The notes: generated by a model not told the origin, from the letters alone. Counted from the first letter of the stretch, positions 11,080 to 21,619 are shown. The stretch is 64,000 nt of DNA from Streptomyces sp. 6-11-2 (GCF_006540305.1 NZ_BJOR01000001.1:3534001-3598000); one strand, 5' to 3'. A program made the numbers and translations.

Positions 11080-12588
11080 GTGAACCTGGCTTTGGCGCCG
11101 GAGACACTGGCGCGCTGGCAGTTCGGCATCACGACCGTCTACCACTTCCTGTTCGTTCCCCTGACGATCTCGCTGGCCGCCCTGACGGCCGGACTGCAGA
11201 CCGCCTGGGTGCGCACGGAGAAGGAGAAGTACCTCAGGGCCACCAAGTTCTGGGGCAAGCTCTTCCTGATCAACATCGCCATGGGCGTGGTCACCGGCAT
11301 CGTGCAGGAATTCCAGTTCGGCATGAACTGGTCGGACTACTCGCGCTTCGTCGGTGACATCTTCGGCGCCCCGCTCGCCTTCGAGGCACTGATCGCGTTC
11401 TTCTTCGAGTCCACGTTCATCGGACTGTGGATCTTCGGCTGGGACAAGCTGCCCAAGAAGATCCACCTGGCCTGCATGTGGATGGTGTCGCTCGGCACGA
11501 TTCTGTCGGCGTACTTCATCCTCGCGGCCAACTCGTGGATGCAGCACCCCGTCGGCTACCGGATCAACGAGGCCAAGGGGCGCGCCGAACTCACCGACTT
11601 CTGGGCGGTGCTGACCCAGAACACGGCGCTCAGCCAGGCGTTCCACACGCTCTCCGCCGCCTTCCTGACCGGTGGCGCCTTCATGGTCGGCATCGCCGCC
11701 TACCACCTCGCCCGCAAGAAGCACGTGCGCGAGATGAAGACCTCGCTGCGGCTCGGCCTGATCACGGTCGTCATCGCCGGCCTGCTCACCGCGGTCAGCG
11801 GTGACGTGCTCGGCAAGGTCATGTTCAAGCAGCAGCCGATGAAGATGGCCGCGGCCGAGGCGCTGTGGGACGGACAGGAGCCGGCGCCGTTCTCGGTCTT
11901 CGCCTACGGCGACGTGGACAAGGGCCACAACACGGTGGCCATCGAGGTCCCCGGCCTGCTGTCCTTCCTGGCCAACGACGACTTCACCTCCTACGTCCCC
12001 GGCATCAACGACGTCAACAAGGCCGAGCAAGAGAAGTTCGGGCCCGGCGACTACCGGCCCAACATCCCCGTCGCCTACTGGGGATTCCGCTGGATGATCG
12101 GGTTCGGCATGGCGTCCTTCGCCATCGGCCTCGCGGGACTGTGGCTGACCCGCAAGAAGTTCCTGCTGCCGCAGCGTCTGCGGGTCGGTGACGACGAGGT
12201 GCCCCATCTGGTGCTGCTGCCGAACAAGGCACTCGGCCCGCGGCTGACCACCTGGTACTGGCGCATCGCGATCTGGACGCTGGCCTTCCCGCTGATCGCC
12301 AACTCCTGGGGCTGGATCTTCACCGAGATGGGCCGCCAGCCGTGGGTCGTCTACGGCGTGCTGCAGACCCGGCACGCGGTCTCCCCCGGTGTCTCCCAGG
12401 GCGAGGTCCTCACCTCGATGACCGTCTTCACGCTGCTCTACGCCGTCCTCGCCGTGATCGAGGTCAAGCTGCTGGTGAAGTACGTGAAGGGCGGCCCGCC
12501 CGAGCTCACGGAGGCCGACCTCAACCCGCCCACGAAGATCGGCGGCGACGAGCGTGACGCCGACAAGCCGATGGCCTTCTCGTACTAG
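11080..12588 (+). CDS. cydA: Cytochrome bd quinol oxidase subunit I
   Basis: CydA carries the quinol site and the haems of cytochrome bd, a high-affinity oxygen reductase in the membrane. The 502 residues match family length. Visible features are the N-terminal ARWQFGITTVYHFLFVPLTI, with His22 as a haem ligand candidate, nine or so membrane helices, and the GRQPWVVYG signature after the Q-loop. The Q-loop appears short, as in Gram-positive CydA. The GTG at 11080 follows AAGGAG by nine bases. The gene is first in a cydA-cydB-cydDC cluster under the Rex site. Confidence 0.97.
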   Translation: MNLALAPETLARWQFGITTVYHFLFVPLTISLAALTAGLQTAWVRTEKEKYLRATKFWGKLFLINIAMGVVTGIVQEFQFGMNWSDYSRFVGDIFGAPLAFEALIAFFFESTFIGLWIFGWDKLPKKIHLACMWMVSLGTILSAYFILAANSWMQHPVGYRINEAKGRAELTDFWAVLTQNTALSQAFHTLSAAFLTGGAFMVGIAAYHLARKKHVREMKTSLRLGLITVVIAGLLTAVSGDVLGKVMFKQQPMKMAAAEALWDGQEPAPFSVFAYGDVDKGHNTVAIEVPGLLSFLANDDFTSYVPGINDVNKAEQEKFGPGDYRPNIPVAYWGFRWMIGFGMASFAIGLAGLWLTRKKFLLPQRLRVGDDEVPHLVLLPNKALGPRLTTWYWRIAIWTLAFPLIANSWGWIFTEMGRQPWVVYGVLQTRHAVSPGVSQGEVLTSMTVFTLLYAVLAVIEVKLLVKYVKGGPPELTEADLNPPTKIGGDERDADKPMAFSY

Positions 12589-12608
12589 GCCGAGGGAGCT
12601 GCACAGTC

Positions 12609-13613
<1,005 letters not shown>

Positions 13614-13620
13614 GTCCGGT

Positions 13621-13650
13621 GAGGGTGTGTTTCACGTGAAACACACCCTC
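13621..13650. promoter_or_regulatory. parS: parS site inside a perfect 30-base palindrome
   Basis: The core GTTTCACGTGAAAC (13629-13642) is the exact Streptomyces parS sequence bound by ParB. Here it is extended on both sides so that the whole 13621-13650 interval is a perfect palindrome with arms GAGGGTGTGTTTCAC. It sits 8 bases after cydB and 23 bases before cydDC. As RNA it would fold into a strong hairpin, so it could also attenuate cydDC. Confidence 0.93.
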
Positions 13651-13672
13651 GGGGCCGAAGGGCATGTTCTCC

Positions 13673-16600
13673 ATGAAACCGATTGATCCGCGACTTCTGC
13701 GTCACGCCCGTGCCACCCGGCTCTTCCTGGGGGCCGTCGTCGGGCTGGGTGCCATCGGGGCATGCCTGGTCATCGCCCAGGCGATGCTCATCGCCGAGGT
13801 GGTGGTGGGCGCCTTCCAGCACCGGATGCCGGTCGCCGAACTCCGCACTCCCCTGCTGCTGTTGGCCGCCGTCGCCTGTGGCCGTGCGCTGGTCTCCTGG
13901 CTGACCGAGCTGGCTGCCCACCGGGCGAGCGCGGCGGTGAAGTCCGAGCTGCGCGGGCGGCTGCTGGAGCGTGCGGCGGCACTCGGCCCCGGCTGGCTGA
14001 GCGGGCAGCGCACGGGATCGCTCGTGGCCCTGGCGACACGGGGTGTCGACGCCCTGGACGACTACTTCTCGCGCTATCTGCCGCAGTTGGGGCTGGCCGT
14101 GGCCGTCCCGGTGGCGGTGCTCGCCCGGATCGTCACCGAGGACTGGGTCTCGGCGGCCATCATCGTCGCCACCCTGCCCCTCATCCCCGTCTTCATGATG
14201 CTGATCGGCTGGGCCACGCAGTCCCGCATGGACCGTCAGTGGCGGCTGCTGTCCCAACTGTCGGGGCACTTCCTGGACGTCGTCGCGGGACTGCCGACCC
14301 TGAAGGTGTTCGGCAGGGCCAAGGCACAGGCGGAGTCGATCCGGCGCATCACCGGGGAGTACCGGCGGGCGACCATGCGCACGCTGCGGATCGCCTTCCT
14401 GTCCTCCTTCGCCCTGGAGCTGCTCGCCACGCTGTCGGTGGCGCTGGTCGCCGTGACGATCGGCATGCGGCTCGTGAGCGGCGACATGGACCTCTACATC
14501 GGGCTGGTCATCCTCGTGCTCGCGCCCGAGGCCTACCTCCCGCTGCGTCAGGTGGGCGCGCAGTACCACGCGGCGGCGGAGGGACTGGCGGCCGCCGAGG
14601 AGATCTTCGCCGTGCTGGAGACCCCGGTGCCGGAGTCCGGCACCGGGGCCGTGCCCGCCGGGGCCCTGACCTTCGAGGGCGTGAGCGTCCGCTTTCCCGG
14701 GCGGTCCGCGGACGCGGTGACGGACGTGTCCTTCTCGGTGCCGCCGGGGGAGACGGTCGCGCTCGTCGGACCGAGCGGTGCGGGCAAGTCGACACTGCTG
14801 AACGTCCTGCTGGGGTTCGTGAAACCCAGTGCGGGCCGGGTGCGCGTCGCGGAGACCGATCTCGCCGACGTCGACCTGGAGCAGTGGCGCTCGCGCATCG
14901 CCTGGGTGCCGCAGCGGCCGCACCTGTACGCGGGAACGATCGCCGAGAACGTACGGCTCGCACGGCCCGACGCGGACGACGCCGCCGTACGCGGGGCGCT
15001 GGCCGACGCCGGTGCGCTGGAGTTCGTGGACACGCTGCCGGAGGGACTGGACACCCGGCTCGGAGAGGACGGGGCCGGGCTCTCCGCCGGACAGCGGCAG
15101 CGGCTCGCGCTCGCCCGGGCCTTCCTCGCCGACCGTCCCGTCCTGCTGCTCGACGAACCGACGGCCGCCCTGGACGGAGCGACCGAGGCGGAGGTCGTGG
15201 ACGCGGTGCGGCGGCTGTCCGCGGGCCGGACGGTGCTCCTGGTGGTGCACCGGCCCGCACTGCTGGACGTGGCCGACCGGGTCGTGCGTCTCGACGGGAC
15301 GGAGTCCTCCGGGCCGGCGCCGGCCGTGGCCCGTACCGCCGAGGAACGCCCCGTGCGAACGGCGGAGCCCGGACCGGTCCCGGCTCAGGTCGAACTCGGG
15401 ACCGGGGCCACCACCGTCGCGCGCGGCGTCCTCGCCCGGGTGCGGGCGATGTCCGGCCCCCGGCGCGGCCGACTCGCCCTCGCCCTGCTGCTGGGCAGCC
15501 TGGCGCTCGGCAGCGCGGTCGGGCTGATGGCGACCTCCGGGTGGCTCATCTCGCGGGCGTCCCAGCAGCCACCCGTGCTCTACCTGATGGTGGCCGTCAC
15601 GGCGACCAGGGCCTTCGGTATCGGGCGTGCGGTCTTCCGGTACGCGGAGCGGCTGGTCTCGCACGACGCGGTGCTGCGGATGCTCGCCGACACCCGGGTG
15701 GCCGTCTACCGGAGGCTGGAGCGGCTGGCGCCCGCCGGGCTGCGCCGGATGCGCCGCGGCGACCTGCTGACACGGCTCGTCGCCGACGTGGACGCGCTTC
15801 AGGACTACTGGCTGCGGTGGCTGCTGCCCGTCGGCGCGGCCGTGACCGTGTCTGCCGCCTCCGTCGCCTTCACGGCCTGGCTGCTGCCGGAGGCCGGGGC
15901 GGTGCTCGCGGCCGGCCTGCTCGCGGCCGGGGCCGGCGTCCCGCTGGTCACCATGGCCGTGGCCCGGCGCGCCGAGCACCGGCTCGCCCCCGCGCGCGGT
16001 GCCCTCGCCACCCGCGTGACCGAACTGCTCACCGGAACCGCCGAACTGACCGTCGCGGGCGCCCTGCCCGCCCGTATCAGCGAGACCCGGCGGGCCGACC
16101 GGCTGCTCACCCGGATCGCCTCGCGTGCCGCCACCGCCACCGCGCTCGGCGACGGGCTCACCGCGCTGATCTCCGGACTGACCGTCGCGGCGACCGCCCT
16201 CGTCGGCGCTCAGGCGGTCGCCGACGGGCGACTCGGCGGCGTGACCATGGCGGTCGTCGTCCTCACCCCGCTGGCCGCCTTCGAAGCCGTCCTCGGCATG
16301 CCGCTCGCCGTGCGCTACCGGCACCGGGTGCACCGCAGCGCGGAGCGGGTGTACGAGGTCCTGGACGCCCCCGAGCCCGTTCGTGAACCGGAGCGGCCCC
16401 GGCCGGCGCCCGCCTCGCCGTTCCCGCTCGCCGTCAGGAACCTGACGGCGCGGTACGCGGGGCAGGACCGGGCGGCGGTCGCAGGACTCGACCTGACGCT
16501 CCAGCAGGGCCGCAGGGTCGCCGTGGTCGGGCCGTCCGGCTCCGGCAAGACGACACTCGCCCAGGTGCTACTGCGCTTCCTCGACGCGGAGACGGGCACG

Positions 16601-17170
16601 TACACCCTCGGCGGCGTCGACGCCCACGCTGTGGACGGCGACGACGTACGGCGGCTGGTCGGGCTGTGCGCCCAGGACGCGCATCTCTTCGACAGCTCGG
16701 TCCGCGAGAACCTGTTGCTCGCGAAGAAGGACGCGACCGAGGCCGAACTGCGGGACGCCCTCGCGCGGGCCCGGCTGCTCGGCTGGGTCGACGCCCTGCC
16801 CGGCGGACTCGACACACTTGTCGGCGAGCACGGTGCCCGGCTGTCGGGCGGACAGCGTCAGCGGCTGGCCCTGGCCCGCGCCCTGCTCGCCGACTTCCCG
16901 GTGCTGGTGCTCGACGAACCCGCCGAACACCTCGACCTGGCGACCGCCGACGCGCTCACCGGCGATCTGCTGGCCGCCACCGAGGGTCGTACGACGCTGC
17001 TCATCACCCACCGCCTGGCCGGGCTGGCGGCCGTGGACGAGGTGATCGTCCTCGACGAGGGGCGCGTCGTCCAGCGGGGACCGTACGCGGAACTGGCCGC
17101 GCTGCCGGGACCGCTGCGGCGGATGGTCGAACGGGAGGCGCAGACGGAGCTGCTGGTGGGCGCGCGGTAG
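13673..17170 (+). CDS. cydDC: CydD-CydC fusion ABC transporter
   Basis: One 1165-residue polypeptide joins two ABC half-transporters that other bacteria encode as cydD and cydC. They export glutathione or cysteine-type thiols and are needed to assemble cytochrome bd. The first half has a six-helix membrane domain, then Walker A GPSGAGKS and LSAGQRQRLALARA. After a linker rich in Ala, Pro and Glu, the second half repeats the plan with GPSGSGKT and LSGGQRQRLALARA. The start may be ATG 13673 (MKPIDPRLL) or ATG 13664. GAAGG lies two bases from 13664 but eleven from 13673. The gene probably reads through from cydAB. Confidence 0.95.
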   Translation: MKPIDPRLLRHARATRLFLGAVVGLGAIGACLVIAQAMLIAEVVVGAFQHRMPVAELRTPLLLLAAVACGRALVSWLTELAAHRASAAVKSELRGRLLERAAALGPGWLSGQRTGSLVALATRGVDALDDYFSRYLPQLGLAVAVPVAVLARIVTEDWVSAAIIVATLPLIPVFMMLIGWATQSRMDRQWRLLSQLSGHFLDVVAGLPTLKVFGRAKAQAESIRRITGEYRRATMRTLRIAFLSSFALELLATLSVALVAVTIGMRLVSGDMDLYIGLVILVLAPEAYLPLRQVGAQYHAAAEGLAAAEEIFAVLETPVPESGTGAVPAGALTFEGVSVRFPGRSADAVTDVSFSVPPGETVALVGPSGAGKSTLLNVLLGFVKPSAGRVRVAETDLADVDLEQWRSRIAWVPQRPHLYAGTIAENVRLARPDADDAAVRGALADAGALEFVDTLPEGLDTRLGEDGAGLSAGQRQRLALARAFLADRPVLLLDEPTAALDGATEAEVVDAVRRLSAGRTVLLVVHRPALLDVADRVVRLDGTESSGPAPAVARTAEERPVRTAEPGPVPAQVELGTGATTVARGVLARVRAMSGPRRGRLALALLLGSLALGSAVGLMATSGWLISRASQQPPVLYLMVAVTATRAFGIGRAVFRYAERLVSHDAVLRMLADTRVAVYRRLERLAPAGLRRMRRGDLLTRLVADVDALQDYWLRWLLPVGAAVTVSAASVAFTAWLLPEAGAVLAAGLLAAGAGVPLVTMAVARRAEHRLAPARGALATRVTELLTGTAELTVAGALPARISETRRADRLLTRIASRAATATALGDGLTALISGLTVAATALVGAQAVADGRLGGVTMAVVVLTPLAAFEAVLGMPLAVRYRHRVHRSAERVYEVLDAPEPVREPERPRPAPASPFPLAVRNLTARYAGQDRAAVAGLDLTLQQGRRVAVVGPSGSGKTTLAQVLLRFLDAETGTYTLGGVDAHAVDGDDVRRLVGLCAQDAHLFDSSVRENLLLAKKDATEAELRDALARARLLGWVDALPGGLDTLVGEHGARLSGGQRQRLALARALLADFPVLVLDEPAEHLDLATADALTGDLLAATEGRTTLLITHRLAGLAAVDEVIVLDEGRVVQRGPYAELAALPGPLRRMVEREAQTELLVGAR

Positions 17171-17189
17171 CGGCCCGTTCACGGGCCGC
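17170..17189. terminator. Bidirectional hairpin between cydDC and the HAD gene
   Basis: GCGGCCCGT and ACGGGCCGC form a perfect 9-bp stem with a two-base loop, beginning at the last base of cydDC. A second C/G-rich arm follows to 17202. The convergent genes on each side would share it. Confidence 0.7.
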
Positions 17190-17209
17190 CCCCGGTGGGG
17201 GCCCGCCCG

Positions 17210-18118
17210 CTACGGCCGCTCCCCCAGCAGCCGCTCGATGACGACAGCGACCCCGTCCTCGTTGTTGGCGTCCGTCCGTCCGGAGGCCGCGGCGATCGCG
17301 GCGGGGTGCGCGTTGCCCATGGCGTAGGACCGGCCGGCCCAGGTGAGCATCTCGACGTCGTTCGGCATGTCGCCGAAGGCGACGACCTCGTCCTGCGAGA
17401 TGCCGCGCTCGGCACAGCACAGGGCCAGAGTGCTCGCCTTGGAGACGTCCGGACCGCTGATCTCCAGCAGGGCACTGGGGCTGGACCGGGTGATGGTGAC
17501 GTGCTCGCCGGCGGCGAGGCGGGCGACGGTGAGGAAGGCGTCGGGGTCCAGCGTGGGGTGGTAGGCGAGGATCTTCAGGATCGGCTGACCGGCTCCGACT
17601 CCGTCCGGCGCCAGCAGTTCCTCGGCCGGCGCGAGGACGTCGGGTATCTCCATGTGCAGCTTCGGATAGACCGGCTCCTGATGGAAACCATAGGTCTGCT
17701 CGACCGCGTACACCGTGCCCGGCGCCGCCTCGCGCACCAGCCGTACGGCGTCCAGCGCGTTCTCCCGTGCCAGCTCCCGCACCTTCACGAAGCGGTGGGC
17801 GCCGGGACCGCCGTGCAGGTCGACCACGGCGGCGCCGTTGCCGCAGATCGCCAGACCGTGTCCGTGCACATGGTCGCTGACCACGTCCATCCAGCGGGCC
17901 GGGCGGCCGGTGACGAAGAAGACCTCGATGCCCGCCTCCTCGGCCGCCGCCAGGGCGGCGATCGTGCGCGGGGAGACCGACTTGTCGTCGCGCAGCAGGG
18001 TGCCGTCGAGATCGGTGGCGATCAGCCGAGGCGGAACGCCGGGGGTGCCCCCCGGCTCGAACGAGGTCGAGAGCTGGGATGAGGCCGGGGTCTCGGGCCG
18101 TCGAGTCGCTGAGGTCAC
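17210..18118 (-). CDS. HAD-superfamily Cof-type phosphatase
   Basis: A 302-residue haloacid dehalogenase-like hydrolase of the Cof/IIB type. The nucleophile motif is [14 protein letters not shown], followed by VTGRPARW and a C-terminal [13 protein letters not shown], which holds the metal-binding aspartates. The middle is the alpha/beta cap that decides substrate, usually a sugar phosphate or flavin phosphate. The GTG at 18118 is chosen to avoid an Arg-rich upstream extension. A second, similar HAD protein lies at 26090-26902, so the region has two paralogues. Substrate is unknown. Confidence 0.88.
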   Translation of the reverse strand: MTSATRRPETPASSQLSTSFEPGGTPGVPPRLIATDLDGTLLRDDKSVSPRTIAALAAAEEAGIEVFFVTGRPARWMDVVSDHVHGHGLAICGNGAAVVDLHGGPGAHRFVKVRELARENALDAVRLVREAAPGTVYAVEQTYGFHQEPVYPKLHMEIPDVLAPAEELLAPDGVGAGQPILKILAYHPTLDPDAFLTVARLAAGEHVTITRSSPSALLEISGPDVSKASTLALCCAERGISQDEVVAFGDMPNDVEMLTWAGRSYAMGNAHPAAIAAASGRTDANNEDGVAVVIERLLGERP

Positions 18119-18185
18119 CGCGTCATTGTCGTCTATATGTCCGCACGATCGTGCGAGAGTTCGCACATCTGAGGGGTTGTCTCGG

Positions 18186-19088
18186 TCACGTCAGCTGGGA
18201 GGGCGCTTCCATGGCGATCCGCTCGAAGACCTTCTGGTCCGCGGCGAAGTCCGAGCCGGGGATCGGCCAGTGGATCACGATCTCGGTGAAACCCAGCTCC
18301 TGGTGGCGGCCCGCGAAGTCGACGAACGCGTCGAGGGACTCGAGCGGACGACCGCGGTCGGGGGTGAATCCGGTGAGCAGGACCTTGTCGAGCGCGGAGG
18401 CGTCACGGCCCGCCGCCACACACGCGTCCGCGAGCTTCTCGGTCTGGGTGCGAATGGCTTGTACGGACTGCTCCGGCGTGCCGTTCTCGTACAGCTTCGG
18501 GTCGCCCGTGGTCACCCAGGCCTGCCCGTACCGAGCGGCGAGCCGCAGCCCGCGCGGCCCGGTCGCGGCCACGGCGAACGGCAGCCGGGGCCGCTGCACA
18601 CACCCGGGGATGTTGCGCGCCTCGTGCGCCGAGTAGAAGTCGCCCTCGTACGACACCGCGTCCTCGGTCAGCAGCCGGTCGAGCAGCGGAACGAACTCGG
18701 CGAAGCGGTCGGCCCGCTCCCGCGGCGTCCATGACTCCTGCCCCAGAGCGGTGGCGTCGAAGCCGGTGCCGCCCGCACCGATGCCGAGGGTGATCCGGCC
18801 CCCGGAGATGTCGTCGAGGGAGATCAGCTCCTTGGCGAGGGTGACCGGGTGCCGGAAGTTCGGCGAGGTCACCAGGGTCCCCAGCCGCATCCGGTCCGTC
18901 ACGGCCGCGGCGGCGGTCAGCGTCGGGACGGCCCCGAACCACGGGCCGTCCCGGAAGCTGCGCCAGGACAGGTGGTCGTAGGTGTAGGCGGCGTGGAAGC
19001 CGAGCTGTTCGGCACGCATCCATGCCGAACGGCCGCCCTCGTGCCAGCGGCGGTACGGAAGGATCACGGTGCTCAGACGCAGACTCAT
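18186..19088 (-). CDS. LLM-class F420-dependent oxidoreductase
   Basis: A 300-residue flavin/F420-type TIM-barrel protein of the luciferase-like monooxygenase class. Typical elements are the N-terminal [27 protein letters not shown], and the cofactor-binding [20 protein letters not shown]. Actinobacteria have many such enzymes using F420 rather than FMN, but the sequence alone does not tell the substrate or even the cofactor with certainty. The ATG at 19088 is preferred over an upstream ATG because it starts at [12 protein letters not shown] parS site lies 26 bases upstream of this start. Confidence 0.86.
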   Translation of the reverse strand: MSLRLSTVILPYRRWHEGGRSAWMRAEQLGFHAAYTYDHLSWRSFRDGPWFGAVPTLTAAAAVTDRMRLGTLVTSPNFRHPVTLAKELISLDDISGGRITLGIGAGGTGFDATALGQESWTPRERADRFAEFVPLLDRLLTEDAVSYEGDFYSAHEARNIPGCVQRPRLPFAVAATGPRGLRLAARYGQAWVTTGDPKLYENGTPEQSVQAIRTQTEKLADACVAAGRDASALDKVLLTGFTPDRGRPLESLDAFVDFAGRHQELGFTEIVIHWPIPGSDFAADQKVFERIAMEAPSQLT

Positions 19089-19114
19089 GGCCCCGAGCCT
19101 AAACACACATGACT

Positions 19115-19128
19115 GTTTCACGTGAAAC
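19115..19128. promoter_or_regulatory. parS: parS site
   Basis: GTTTCACGTGAAAC, identical to the Streptomyces parS consensus, lies in the gap between the LLM oxidoreductase start and the kptA 3' end. ParB bound here would help organise and segregate origin-proximal DNA. Confidence 0.93.
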
Positions 19129-19167
19129 GGTCACCCCAGCAGGCCGAAGGCGATGGACTGAAGTGGA

Positions 19168-19716
19168 TCAGTGGGCCTCGGAAAACCGCAGGTACCGGGG
19201 TGGTACGGACTGTGTCAGCCACACACCGTTGGCACTGACATGGAAGACATGGCCGTCGCGGTGCATGGCGGCGGCGTCCACCACGAGGACGACTGGGCGA
19301 CCGCGTCGGGCGCCGACCCGGGTCGCGGTCTCGCGGTCGGGGGAGAGATGGACGTCATGCCTGTTCATGGGCCGCAGCCCCTCGCTGCGGATCGCCTCCA
19401 GGTTGCGGGCCACGGTCCCGTGGTAGAGGTACGGCGGCGGTGTCGCGGCCGGCAGTCCGAGGTCGACCCCGATGCTGTGTCCCTGGCTGGCGCGAATGCG
19501 GCTGTCGTCGATCGCGAAGCGCCGCTTGTCGTTGGTGGCGACCACGTGGTCCAGTTCCTCGCGGCTGAACCGGAAGCCGTTCGCGGCCGCCGCCCTGATC
19601 AGCGCGTCGATCTCGACCCAGCCACCCTCGTCGGGGGTGAGCCCGATCCTCTCGGGCTGGTGGCGAAGGTGCTTGGCGAGGTACTTCGACACCTTCACGG
19701 TGCGTCTTTCGTCCAT
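19168..19716 (-). CDS. kptA: RNA 2'-phosphotransferase (Tpt1/KptA)
   Basis: KptA moves an internal RNA 2'-phosphate to NAD+, releasing nicotinamide and ADP-ribose cyclic phosphate. In eukaryotes this finishes tRNA splicing; in bacteria the natural substrate is uncertain. The 182 residues show the family layout: VKVSKYLAKHLRHQP at the start, RFAIDDSRIRASQGHS in the middle, LYHGT, and HVHLSPD-like HDVHLSPDRETA. The ATG at 19716 begins MDERRTVKVSKYL. It lies alone, between the LLM gene and a pair of DnaA boxes. Confidence 0.92.
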   Translation of the reverse strand: MDERRTVKVSKYLAKHLRHQPERIGLTPDEGGWVEIDALIRAAAANGFRFSREELDHVVATNDKRRFAIDDSRIRASQGHSIGVDLGLPAATPPPYLYHGTVARNLEAIRSEGLRPMNRHDVHLSPDRETATRVGARRGRPVVLVVDAAAMHRDGHVFHVSANGVWLTQSVPPRYLRFSEAH

Positions 19717-19793
19717 GTCACCAGCCTGCCGGGAGAGACGCGGATCACGCAGGTCAATTTCGCCCGGGAGGTTTGATCCACAGCCAAGTGATG

Positions 19794-19828
19794 TTGTCCA
19801 CAGGCAAGAGGCGCGAAGCTGTGGACAA
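19794..19828. promoter_or_regulatory. Inverted pair of DnaA boxes
   Basis: TTGTCCACA (19794-19802) and its complement TGTGGACAA (19820-19828) are both perfect matches to the Streptomyces DnaA box, facing each other with 17 bases between. A weaker GATCCACAG lies at 19776-19784. They fill the gap between kptA and the EphD-like gene. Confidence 0.75.
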
Positions 19829-19840
19829 CTGGTCTCCGGT

Positions 19841-21619
19841 TCAGGGGTGTTGGCCCGGATCCGCGGCACCCAGCGGCGGTTTCGCCCGTGCGAGCCGGCG
19901 CCGCGCCTGCGGGGTGAAGCGGGACATCGCGCGGAGGAGACGGGCCTCCGGCGTCACCGGTACCACCGCCTCGTCGCGCACGACCGCGCGCAGGATCGCG
20001 TCGGCCACCTTCTCCGGCGGGTAGCCGCGCAGTCCGTACAGGCGGGCCGCGCGCCGCCGCCGGCGCCTCTCCTCCTCTGCGGGGACGCCCGCGAAGTGCG
20101 CCGTGGACGTGATGGAGGTGTCGACGAAACCGGGACAGACCGCTGTGACGCCGATCCCCTGCCCGGCCAGCTCCGCGCGCAGACACTCGCTCAGCATCAG
20201 CACCGCCGCCTTGGAGGTGCTGTAGGCGGGCAGGGCCTTCGAGGGCTGGTACGCCGCCGCGGACGCGGTGTTGACGATGTGGCCGCCCTGTCCCCGCTCG
20301 GCCATCCGCTTCCCGAACAGCCGGCAGCCATGGATCACTCCCCACAGATTGACGTCGAGGACCTTCCTCCAGTCCTCGGTGGTGTGGTCGAAGAACGAGC
20401 CGGACAGGCCGATGCCCGCGTTGTTCACCAGGACGTCCACCACGCCGTACTCGGCGTCGACCTTCTCGGCCAGCTTCTCCATGGCCTGCTCGTCGGAGAC
20501 GTCCACCGCCTCGGCCCAGGCGGCCGGCGCCCCGAGCTGCCGCGACTGCTCGGCGGTGCGGGCCGCGGCCTCGGCGTTCCGGTCGACGGCCACCACCCGC
20601 GCGCCGGCCCGGGCGAAGGCGTACGCCGTGGCCCGTCCGATGCCGCTGCCCGCGCCGGTGACCAGGACGAGCTGCCCGGCGAAGCGGTCGGCGTACTTCC
20701 CGGTGGCGGCCGGCCGTGGCTGCCCGTCCTCGGTGGCCATGACGAACTGGGTGATCCAGGCCGCCAGCTGGTCGGGCCGGGTGCGCGGGATCCAGTGCCC
20801 GGCGGGGAGCGTGCGGCGCACCAGGCCGGGTGTCCACCGCTCCAGGTCGTCGTACAGGCTCTCCGAGAGGAAGGCGTCGTCGAGGGGGGTGATGAGCTGC
20901 ACCGGCGCGTGCGCGTGGGCGTCCGCCCGTGGTCTGCGCAGCCGGGCCCGCACGTTGTCCCGGTACAGCCAGGCGCCGTGCGCCGCGTCCCGGGGCAGCG
21001 ACGAGGTCGGGTAGTCGTCGCCGGGGACCTTCTCGACACGCCTCAGAATGCCCGGCCAGCGCCTGCCGAGCGGGCCGCGCCAGGCCAGCTCGGGCAGCTT
21101 GGGCGTGTGCAGCAGGTACACGTACCAGGACTTGGCGCCCTGGCCGAGGAGCTGGCCCACCCGGCGCGGGGTGGGGCGCTTGACGCGCCCGGCGATCCAG
21201 TGGCCGAAGTGGTCGAGGGACGGCCCGGACACCGATGTGAAGGAGGCGATCCGGCCCTCGGTGCGCCGCACGCTGACGAACTCCCAGGACTGCACCGAGC
21301 CCCAGTCGTGCCCCACCAGGTGCACCGGCCTCCCGGGGCTCACCGCGTCCGCGACCGCCAGGAAGTCGTCGGTCAGCTTGTCGAGGGTGAAGCCCCCGCG
21401 CAGGGGCCGCGGCGCGGTGGAGCGGCCGTGGCCGCGGACGTCGTAGAGCACGACATGGAAGCGGCCGGCGAGGCGCTCGGCGACCTCCGACCAGACCTCC
21501 TTGCTGTCCGGGTAGCCGTGCACCAGGACGACCGTGGGCCGCCGTGCGTCGCCCAGTTCGGCCACGCACAGCTCGACTCCGCCCGTGCGCACCCGGCGTT
21601 CCCGCGCGCCCTTCAGCAT
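19841..21619 (-). CDS. EphD-like fusion: alpha/beta hydrolase plus SDR
   Basis: One 592-residue protein carries two enzymes. Residues 1-290 or so form an alpha/beta hydrolase of the epoxide-hydrolase type, with VVLVHGYPDSKEVW and the nucleophile elbow GHDWGSVQSW, where Asp is the expected nucleophile. From about residue 320 a short-chain dehydrogenase follows, with GAGSGIGRATA for NAD(P) binding, LVNNAGIG, and the catalytic YSTSK. This is the same order as EphD of Mycobacterium tuberculosis. The ATG at 21619 has GGAGAAG upstream. The substrate may be a lipid-like epoxide or alcohol, which is inference. Confidence 0.88.
   Translation of the reverse strand: MLKGARERRVRTGGVELCVAELGDARRPTVVLVHGYPDSKEVWSEVAERLAGRFHVVLYDVRGHGRSTAPRPLRGGFTLDKLTDDFLAVADAVSPGRPVHLVGHDWGSVQSWEFVSVRRTEGRIASFTSVSGPSLDHFGHWIAGRVKRPTPRRVGQLLGQGAKSWYVYLLHTPKLPELAWRGPLGRRWPGILRRVEKVPGDDYPTSSLPRDAAHGAWLYRDNVRARLRRPRADAHAHAPVQLITPLDDAFLSESLYDDLERWTPGLVRRTLPAGHWIPRTRPDQLAAWITQFVMATEDGQPRPAATGKYADRFAGQLVLVTGAGSGIGRATAYAFARAGARVVAVDRNAEAAARTAEQSRQLGAPAAWAEAVDVSDEQAMEKLAEKVDAEYGVVDVLVNNAGIGLSGSFFDHTTEDWRKVLDVNLWGVIHGCRLFGKRMAERGQGGHIVNTASAAAYQPSKALPAYSTSKAAVLMLSECLRAELAGQGIGVTAVCPGFVDTSITSTAHFAGVPAEEERRRRRRAARLYGLRGYPPEKVADAILRAVVRDEAVVPVTPEARLLRAMSRFTPQARRRLARAKPPLGAADPGQHP

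Noticed and set aside
9622..12375. A 917-residue open frame on the minus strand over hisC and cydA
   Set aside because: It is antisense to two clear enzymes and has the Arg/Gly/Pro/His-rich composition of GC-codon shadows.
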